From positions 1 to 10,012 of the forward strand of contig CAIYXH010000043.1 of assembly GCA_903930195.1 (NCBI GenBank): a stretch of DNA of 10,012 nt, read 5' to 3'. The stretch is from an uncultured Actinomycetes bacterium. Lineage in GTDB: Bacteria; Actinomycetota; Thermoleophilia; Gaiellales; Gaiellaceae. The notes beneath the pieces are model-generated. The model saw only the letters and a program-made list of their open reading frames with translations. It made no database searches and had not been told where the DNA came from. Made by a program: the position numbers and the translations under genes. Positions 6,139 to 10,012 of this stretch are shown here, piece after piece (the first letter of the stretch is position 1; every line of letters begins with the position of its first letter).

Positions 6139-6162
6139 GAGCCATGTCCCAATGCCAGTCAT
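6139..6162 (+). repeat. 24-base direct repeat, copy 2
   Basis: Second copy, 22 bases upstream of the GTG of the glycosyltransferase gene; it differs from copy 1 at four positions. A position so close to a gene start would suit an operator or a translational control element. No family can be named. Confidence 0.7.
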
Positions 6163-6188
6163 CGTCTGAGCGACGCGAACTGACGTGA
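6144..6188 (+). CDS. Possible 14-codon leader reading frame before the glycosyltransferase
   Basis: ATG at 6144-6146 opens a frame reading MSQCQSSSERRELT, and its TGA (6186-6188) overlaps the GTG start of the glycosyltransferase in a GTGA arrangement, the same coupling form used at 4358. The glycosyltransferase gene lacks a Shine-Dalgarno of its own, which would suit coupling. There is no good Shine-Dalgarno for this small frame either, and a frame this short can occur by chance. Most of repeat copy 2 lies inside it. Confidence 0.2.
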   Translation: MSQCQSSSERRELT

Positions 6189-7117
6189 CGCTCCGGGTCA
6201 CGCACTGTCCGGTGAACATCGCCGGGATTCCGTGGGAGAACGTGCAGGCGCTGCGACGGAAGGGGGTCGAGGCGCGGCTCGTCGTCTTCAACCGGGGGAA
6301 GCTGCACCACGAGGCCGACATCTCGCTCGACCGGCGCGGGCCGCTCCCGTGGAAGCTCGCGCAGCAGTTCGCCCTGCTCGGGCGGCTGCTGCCGCAGACG
6401 GACGTCTTCCACTTCTACTTCGGTCTCACCCTCGTGCCGAAGTCGGTGCAGTTCGCAATCCTGCGGGCCACCGGCAAGAAGAGCGTCTTCCACTACCTCG
6501 GCTCGGACATCCGCGGGAAGACGCCGGCCGAGCTGGCCTACGGGAAGCGCGCCGACGCCGAGATCGTCGGGGGCTACGCCGCCCTCCGCTGGGTGCCCGA
6601 GGCGCACGTGATCCCACCGGGGCTCGACCTGCGCGAGTTCACGCCGGTGCCGCCGTCGGACAACCCGCGGCCGCTCGTCGTCCACGCGCCCTCGAACCGG
6701 ACGAAGAAAGGCACGGCGCAGGTGATCGAGGCCTGCGCGCAGCTGCCGGTCGACCTCGACATCGTCGAAGGCGTCCCGCACGTCGAAGCACGCGCGCGCT
6801 ACGCCCGCGCCGACATCGTCGTCGACCAGCTCAACGCCGGCTGGCACGGCGTCTTCGCCCTGGAGTCGATGGCGCTCGGCAAGCCGGTCGTCACCTACCT
6901 CGACCCGGAGATCGTCGAGCAGGCCGCCGCCGGGTTCGGCGTCCGGGTGCCGATCGTGCCCGCGACCAAGGAAACGCTCGTCGACGCGCTCCGCCCCCTC
7001 GTCGAGGACACCGCCCTCCGCAGGCGGATCGGCGCCGAGAGCCGCGCCTACGTCGAGCAGGTGCACGACATCGACAAGGTCGCCGATCGCCTGATCGCGC
7101 TCTACGCTTCGCTGTAG
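6185..7117 (+). CDS. Glycosyltransferase, GT4-like (GT-B fold)
   Basis: This 310-residue protein looks like a short GT-B glycosyltransferase that transfers a sugar from a nucleotide donor to a growing glycan at the inner face of the membrane. The N-terminal half opens with VTHCPVNIAGIPWENVQALRRKG (about residues 5-27), a typical first strand and helix with acceptor-side glycines, and contains FHYLGSDIRGK at 102-112. The C-terminal half opens with PLVVHAPSNRTKKGT (163-177), the linker and donor-domain entry. WHGVFALESMALGKPVV (220-236) is the donor-site region with the conserved Glu227, although the first Glu of the usual E-x7-E pair is replaced. At 310 residues it is shorter than most GT4 enzymes (about 350-400). 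GTG at 6185 is the first in-frame start and gives a natural N-terminus. It is 22 bases from the flippase gene and probably shares its transcript. Donor and acceptor are unknown. Confidence 0.85.
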   Translation: MTLRVTHCPVNIAGIPWENVQALRRKGVEARLVVFNRGKLHHEADISLDRRGPLPWKLAQQFALLGRLLPQTDVFHFYFGLTLVPKSVQFAILRATGKKSVFHYLGSDIRGKTPAELAYGKRADAEIVGGYAALRWVPEAHVIPPGLDLREFTPVPPSDNPRPLVVHAPSNRTKKGTAQVIEACAQLPVDLDIVEGVPHVEARARYARADIVVDQLNAGWHGVFALESMALGKPVVTYLDPEIVEQAAAGFGVRVPIVPATKETLVDALRPLVEDTALRRRIGAESRAYVEQVHDIDKVADRLIALYASL

Positions 7118-7139
7118 TGCCTCCGCAGCGACAGTTCCA

Positions 7140-8573
7140 ATGAGCCTCGCCCGCGAGCTCAAACGCTTGACGCGCCATACGGCGATCTATGGCATCGGCG
7201 GCCTCGTCTCGCGAATCCTCGCGGTGTTCCTACTGCCGCTCTACACGCACTATCTCCCGCCGAGCGCCTACGGCCGCGTCGAGAGCGTGACCGCCGCGAC
7301 GGCCGTGCTCTCGATCCTGCTCCAGCTCGGCGTCTCGAGCGCCTTCTTCCGCTTCTACTTCGACGCCAAGGAGCCCGCAGAGAAGCTTGTCGTCGTCCGC
7401 ACCTCGTTCTGGTTCACGATGGCGATGTCGACGCTCGGCCTCGTCCTCGGCATCGTCTTCGCGAACCCGGTCGGCAGCCTGATCGGCGTCGGCCACGACG
7501 CGACCCTGATCCAGGCAGGCGCCGTCGGGCTCTGGGCGCAGACGAACTACAACCAGCTGACCTCGCTCTTCCGCGTCGAGGAGCGGTCGGTCGCGTACGC
7601 GCTCGCGAGCGTCGTCAACATCGCGATCACCATCGCCGGGATGATCCTCTTCGTCGCCGTCTTCCACTGGGGCGCGGTCGGTCTCGTCACCGGCAACTTC
7701 GTCGGGACGCTCTGTGTCTACCTCGCCCTCGTCGCCTACCGCCGCGAGCAGCTCGGCCTGCAGTTCGATCGCGTGCTCTTCCGCAAGATGCAGCACTTCG
7801 GCATGCCGCTCGTCCCGTCGGCGCTGGCGCTCTGGGTGATCAACTTCGTCGACCGCCGCTTCGTCATCCACTACAACGGCCTGACCGAAGCCGGCGTCTA
7901 CTCGGCCGCGATCAAGGTCGGCTCCGTCGTGACGTTCGCGATGGTCGCCTTCCGCACCGCGTGGCCCGCCTTCGCCTATTCGATCCAGGACGACAAGGCA
8001 GCCCGCCGGGCCTACGCGTTCGTGCTGACCTACCTGCTGACGTTCGCCTCCTGGCTCTCACTCGCCCTCGGGGCTCTCTCACCGTGGCTCGTCGACCTGC
8101 TCGCGAACTCGCGCTACCACCGCGCCGAGAAGGGCGTGGCGCTCCTCGCGTTCGCCTTCGCGATCTACGCGGGCTACACGGTGCTCGCAATCGGGAGCGG
8201 CCGCGCCCGCAAGACGCAGCTGAACTGGGTCGTGACCGGCATCGGCGCGGCCGCGAACATCGGCCTCAATTTCTGGCTGATCCCCCGCTACGGCATGGTC
8301 GGCGCGGCGATCTCGACCGCGGCCGCCTACGTCGTCCTCTTCGCGGGAATGACGGTCTACGCGCAGCGCGTCTACCCGGTGCCCTACCAGTGGCGCCGTG
8401 TCGTCACGGCGCTCGGCACGGGCGTCGGGTTGACCATCGCCGCGCGCGTCGGCGGCCTCGACCTGCCGCTCTCGCTCCTTGTCGTCGCGCTCTACCCGGC
8501 CGTGCTCGGCGCGCTGGGCTTCTACCAGCGCGCCGAGCTCGTGCGGTTACGGCGTCTGCTCCCCGCCGCCTAG
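7140..8573 (+). CDS. Oligosaccharide flippase, Wzx/polysaccharide-transport (MOP superfamily)
   Basis: This 477-residue integral membrane protein has about 12-14 hydrophobic segments spread over its whole length, and the arrangement and length of Wzx-type flippases, which move undecaprenyl-linked oligosaccharides to the outer face of the cytoplasmic membrane. The N-terminus (LTRHTAIYGIGGLVSRILA, about residues 9-27) followed by FLLPLYTHYLPPSAYGRVE is the hallmark start of the polysaccharide biosynthesis protein family. Later features include FGMPLVPSALALWVINFVDRRF (about 220-241) at the start of the second six-helix bundle and NFWLIPRYGMVGAAISTAAAYV (about 379-400). Charged residues cluster between segments. 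ATG at 7140 is chosen because it directly precedes the amphipathic N-terminal helix; no strong Shine-Dalgarno is present. It follows the glycosyltransferase gene by 22 bases. Its stop overlaps the convergent leuA stop. Confidence 0.92.
   Translation: MSLARELKRLTRHTAIYGIGGLVSRILAVFLLPLYTHYLPPSAYGRVESVTAATAVLSILLQLGVSSAFFRFYFDAKEPAEKLVVVRTSFWFTMAMSTLGLVLGIVFANPVGSLIGVGHDATLIQAGAVGLWAQTNYNQLTSLFRVEERSVAYALASVVNIAITIAGMILFVAVFHWGAVGLVTGNFVGTLCVYLALVAYRREQLGLQFDRVLFRKMQHFGMPLVPSALALWVINFVDRRFVIHYNGLTEAGVYSAAIKVGSVVTFAMVAFRTAWPAFAYSIQDDKAARRAYAFVLTYLLTFASWLSLALGALSPWLVDLLANSRYHRAEKGVALLAFAFAIYAGYTVLAIGSGRARKTQLNWVVTGIGAAANIGLNFWLIPRYGMVGAAISTAAAYVVLFAGMTVYAQRVYPVPYQWRRVVTALGTGVGLTIAARVGGLDLPLSLLVVALYPAVLGALGFYQRAELVRLRRLLPAA
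8570..8573. other. CTAG palindrome serving as both convergent stop codons
   Basis: The four bases CTAG give the TAG stop of the flippase gene on the plus strand (8571-8573) and the TAG stop of leuA on the minus strand (8572-8570). The two coding regions therefore overlap tail to tail by four bases, leaving no intergenic space for an ordinary terminator. Confidence 0.9.
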
Positions 8574-10012
8574 TCGAAGACGTCGGCGGTGACCGTGGCG
8601 CCGCGGATCGCGATCGCGCGGTCGACCGCGTTGACGATCGCGCGGAGGGACGCGGTGACGATGCTCGGATGGACCCCGACGCCCCAGACGGCGTCGTCGT
8701 CGACGTCGGCCTCGACGTAGGCGGCCGCGTTCGCGTCAGCAGACGCGGACATCGCGTGCTCCGAGTACCCGCGGATCCGCACCGCGATCCCGAAGTGCTG
8801 CGCGAAGGCGTCGACAAGGGCCGCGATCGGGCCGTTCCCCTCGCCCACGATCTCCTGCGGCACGCCGTCGACGCTCATCTGCGCGACGAGCCGGTGCTCG
8901 TCGGCCTGCCAGCCGGTGATCTCGTAGGGCCGGGTGTGGTCGAGGTAGTGCTGCTTGAACGCGGCGAGGATCTCCTCCGACGTGAGCTCGTCGCCGCGGG
9001 AGTCCGTGATCGCCTGCACCTTCTGGGCGAAGTCGACCTGCAGCCCGCGCGGCAGCTCGAAGCTGTGCTCTGTCTCCATCAGGTAGGCGACACCGCCTTT
9101 GCCGGACTGCGAGTTGACGCGGATGATCGCCTCGTACGTCCGGCCGAGATCCAGAGGATCGATCGCCAGATACGGGACGTCCCAGAGCTCCGACTCGGCC
9201 CGCTGCTGCGCGTACATGCCCTTCTTGATCGCGTCCTGGTGCGACCCGGAGAAGGCCGTGTAGACGAGGTCGCCGACCCACGGGTGCCGCGGGTGCACGG
9301 GGAGCTCGTTGCACTCCTGCACGATCCGCTTCGCCTCGTCGATGTGCGAGAGGTCGAGCTGCGGGTCGACGCCCTGGCTGAGCAGGTTGACCGCCATGGT
9401 GATCACGTCGACGTTGCCGGTGCGCTCGCCGTTGCCGAAGAGGGTGCCCTCGACGCGCTCGGCGCCCGCCATCAGCCCGAGCTCCGCCGTCGCGACCGCC
9501 GTCCCGCGGTCGTTGTGCGGATGGACGCTGAGGATGAAGTGGTCGCGCGCCGACACGTGCCGCTGGAACCACTCGAGCCGGTCCGCGTAGACGTTCGGCG
9601 GAAACGCCTCGACGGTCGTCGGCAGGTTGAGGATCATCCGCTCCTGCGCCGTCGGTCCCCACTCGCCCATGACCGCCTCGCAGATCTCGAGCGCGTAGTC
9701 GAGCTCCGTCCCGTGGAAGCTCTCCGGCGAGTACTCGAAGACGATCGTGGTCTCGGTCGTCGCAGCGAGCTCCTTGCAGAGCGCCGTCCCGCGCACTGCG
9801 AGGTCGCGGATGCCGTCCCGGTCGAGCCGGAAGACGACCCGCCGCTGCGTCTCGGAGGTCGAGTTGTAGAGGTGGACGATGGCGCGGTGCGCGCCCTCGA
9901 TCGCCTCGTAGGTGCGGATGATCAGCTCGGGCCGGGCCTGCGTGAGCACGGCGATCGTCACGTCCTCGGGGATCCGGTCGTCCTCGATCAGGCTGCGGAC
10001 GAAGTCGAAGTC
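8570..10012 (-). CDS. leuA: 2-isopropylmalate synthase, long (actinobacterial-type) form, 5' end outside window
   Basis: This is the first committed enzyme of leucine synthesis, condensing acetyl-CoA with 2-oxoisovalerate (3-methyl-2-oxobutanoate) to 2-isopropylmalate in the cytoplasm. The visible 480 residues contain HLYNSTSETQRRVVFRLDR, FEYSPESFHGTELDYALE, the metal-binding HPHND, GTLFGNGERTGNVD (glyoxylate-cycle-like synthase signature) and HPRHPWVGDLVYTAFSGSHQDAIKKG, all typical of the long LeuA group seen in Mycobacterium and Corynebacterium. The C-terminal third (from EHRLVAQMSVDGVPQ) is the LeuA dimer domain that binds leucine for feedback inhibition. The frame stays open to the right edge, so about 70-90 N-terminal residues, including the R-D-G motif, are outside; the GTG at 9961 is internal. 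The TAG stop sits in the CTAG shared with the flippase gene. It is unrelated in function to the glycan genes. Confidence 0.95.
   Translation of the reverse strand, partial: DFDFVRSLIEDDRIPEDVTIAVLTQARPELIIRTYEAIEGAHRAIVHLYNSTSETQRRVVFRLDRDGIRDLAVRGTALCKELAATTETTIVFEYSPESFHGTELDYALEICEAVMGEWGPTAQERMILNLPTTVEAFPPNVYADRLEWFQRHVSARDHFILSVHPHNDRGTAVATAELGLMAGAERVEGTLFGNGERTGNVDVITMAVNLLSQGVDPQLDLSHIDEAKRIVQECNELPVHPRHPWVGDLVYTAFSGSHQDAIKKGMYAQQRAESELWDVPYLAIDPLDLGRTYEAIIRVNSQSGKGGVAYLMETEHSFELPRGLQVDFAQKVQAITDSRGDELTSEEILAAFKQHYLDHTRPYEITGWQADEHRLVAQMSVDGVPQEIVGEGNGPIAALVDAFAQHFGIAVRIRGYSEHAMSASADANAAAYVEADVDDDAVWGVGVHPSIVTASLRAIVNAVDRAIAIRGATVTADVFD

Larger units (their letters stand above)
6051..6184 (+). 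other. Intergenic region with repeats, lower GC than flanking genes
   Basis: This 134-base gap is the longest in the rightward block and probably separates two transcription units. It contains two copies of a 24-base direct repeat (6051-6074 and 6139-6162), two copies of CGACGCGAA (6100-6108 and 6171-6179), a small hairpin at 6092-6104 and a possible 14-codon reading frame ending at the glycosyltransferase start. I find no convincing TTGACA/TATAAT pair or Shine-Dalgarno for the glycosyltransferase. Confidence 0.6.

Noticed and set aside
2958..6152. Very long minus-strand open frame (1064 codons) opposite the two rightward ATP-grasp genes and the deacetylase-like gene
   Set aside because: It lies opposite three genes with clear family motifs. 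The product is low in complexity (Arg/Asp/Gly/Ala) with no domain I recognise, so the length reflects base composition.
6051..6184. CRISPR-like repeats
   Set aside because: Only two copies of the 24-base repeat are present, with four mismatches and a 64-base spacer, and there is no cas gene in the window.
8736..9662. Minus-strand frame of 308 codons inside leuA
   Set aside because: It is an alternative frame of leuA with Arg/Ala/Gly-rich product; the leuA frame carries HPHND and GNGERTGNVD.

Overview
The window is GC-rich, densely packed bacterial DNA. Six of the eight visible gene starts are GTG, at least one promoter region looks leaderless, and the visible 2-isopropylmalate synthase is of the long type known from mycobacteria and corynebacteria. 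These point to a high-GC actinobacterium. A soil lineage such as Thermoleophilia is plausible, but that is a guess from style, since no rRNA or other marker is present.

Layout. Bases 1-3100 hold a leftward block: an NAD-dependent sugar-nucleotide epimerase/dehydratase (2132-3100), a DegT/DnrJ/EryC1-type PLP aminotransferase overlapping it by 34 bases (1095-2165), and after a 93-base gap an ATP-grasp protein that runs off the left edge (1-1001). Only 34 bases after the epimerase start, a rightward block begins: a second ATP-grasp ligase (3135-4361), a polysaccharide-deacetylase-like protein coupled to it by a GTGA overlap (4358-4999), and a third, CarB-like ATP-grasp protein (5010-6050). A 134-base gap follows, containing a 24-base direct repeat. 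Then come a short GT4-type glycosyltransferase (6185-7117) and a Wzx-like flippase (7140-8573). A leftward 2-isopropylmalate synthase gene (8570 to the right edge) converges on the flippase and shares the palindrome CTAG as stop codon. It marks the boundary with housekeeping metabolism.

How the genes may work together (inference). The epimerase/dehydratase and DegT protein would make a nucleotide-linked amino sugar. One or more ATP-grasp ligases would join a carboxylic acid, possibly an amino acid, to an amine by an amide bond. The deacetylase-like protein could expose or trim an amine. The glycosyltransferase builds the lipid-linked unit and the flippase moves it across the membrane. Three ATP-grasp genes in about 6 kb of a cell-surface glycan locus is the most distinctive feature. 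The left-most one appears to have lost two residues normally used for ATP/metal binding.

I saw no tRNA, rRNA, CRISPR array, transposase or phage gene.
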